Source: Tubiluchus corallicola (taxonomy: Eukaryota; Priapulida; Priapulimorpha; Priapulimorphida; Tubiluchidae). From it: a stretch of DNA of 21,755 nucleotides. Position numbers and translations under genes: made by a program. The stretch lies in the NCBI GenBank assembly GCA_030141605.1, contig JAQGDQ010000080.1:684001-705755 (forward strand). Direction: 5' to 3'. The notes below the pieces were generated by a model, which made no database searches, had not been told where the DNA came from, and saw nothing but the letters and a program-made list of their open reading frames with translations. Below are positions 21,576 to 21,755 of the stretch, in pieces (position 1 is the stretch's first letter; every line of letters begins with the position of its first letter).

Positions 21576-21755
21576 ACAAAATTATGCCTCTACAATACAC
21601 CTTATACACCCATCACTTTATACAGCTTTTTATATCATCAGGTTATAAACTATGCAAAAAAGGCACCTATAAAACAATACATTTTTGGACGTTTTTCCTG
21701 CAAGCTGGGATGAGAAAAGGCAACCGCCTCTAATATGAGATGAAGAGTTTGATGT

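Overview
The window is AT-rich animal nuclear DNA, with spliced genes, long introns and many DNA transposons. It holds the 3' end of one gene and most of two others. Every exon described below was joined by eye using GT/AG borders, reading-frame phase and remembered similarity to the families. The organism is a metazoan, most likely a marine invertebrate (a tunicate or another invertebrate deuterostome is my guess), but nothing here fixes the phylum.

Layout. (1) Positions 162-1731 (+) hold the last two exons of an SLC17-type organic anion/sialic acid/glutamate transporter, followed by polyadenylation signals. (2) Positions 1732-6492 have no gene that I can support. They carry a small hAT-like MITE (4210-4453) and an internally deleted Tigger/pogo-like transposon (4624-5691) with a transposase remnant in several frames. 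(3) Positions 6493-7460 (-) hold a two-exon dithiol glutaredoxin of the GLRX2/GLRX1 class, with a degenerate hAT-like repeat in its intron. (4) Positions 7500-12600 separate the divergent glutaredoxin and TBC1D9 genes. This stretch holds a 269-bp TIR element with a 7-bp target duplication, a pogo-like end remnant, one orphan exon-like stretch, a ~630-bp TIR element (8658-9291), a GC-richer repeat-like block and a long (ATT)n microsatellite. (5) From 12654 (+) to near the end of the window there are 17 coding exons of a TBC1D9/TBC1D9B/TBC1D8-family Rab-GAP: N-terminus, two GRAM domains, a Ser-rich linker and the very start of the TBC domain. A second pogo-like transposon (14950-15841) sits in its third intron.

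The three genes have unrelated jobs (membrane transport, thiol redox, Rab regulation) and nothing suggests a shared pathway. The points most worth checking are: the last TBC1D9 exon, which runs in frame to a stop and an AATAAA just after the first TBC motif (a possible GRAM-only isoform or gene decay); the CPYC active site and possible alternative first exon of the glutaredoxin; and the set of related pogo-like ends, some with degenerate PCNA-binding-like tails.
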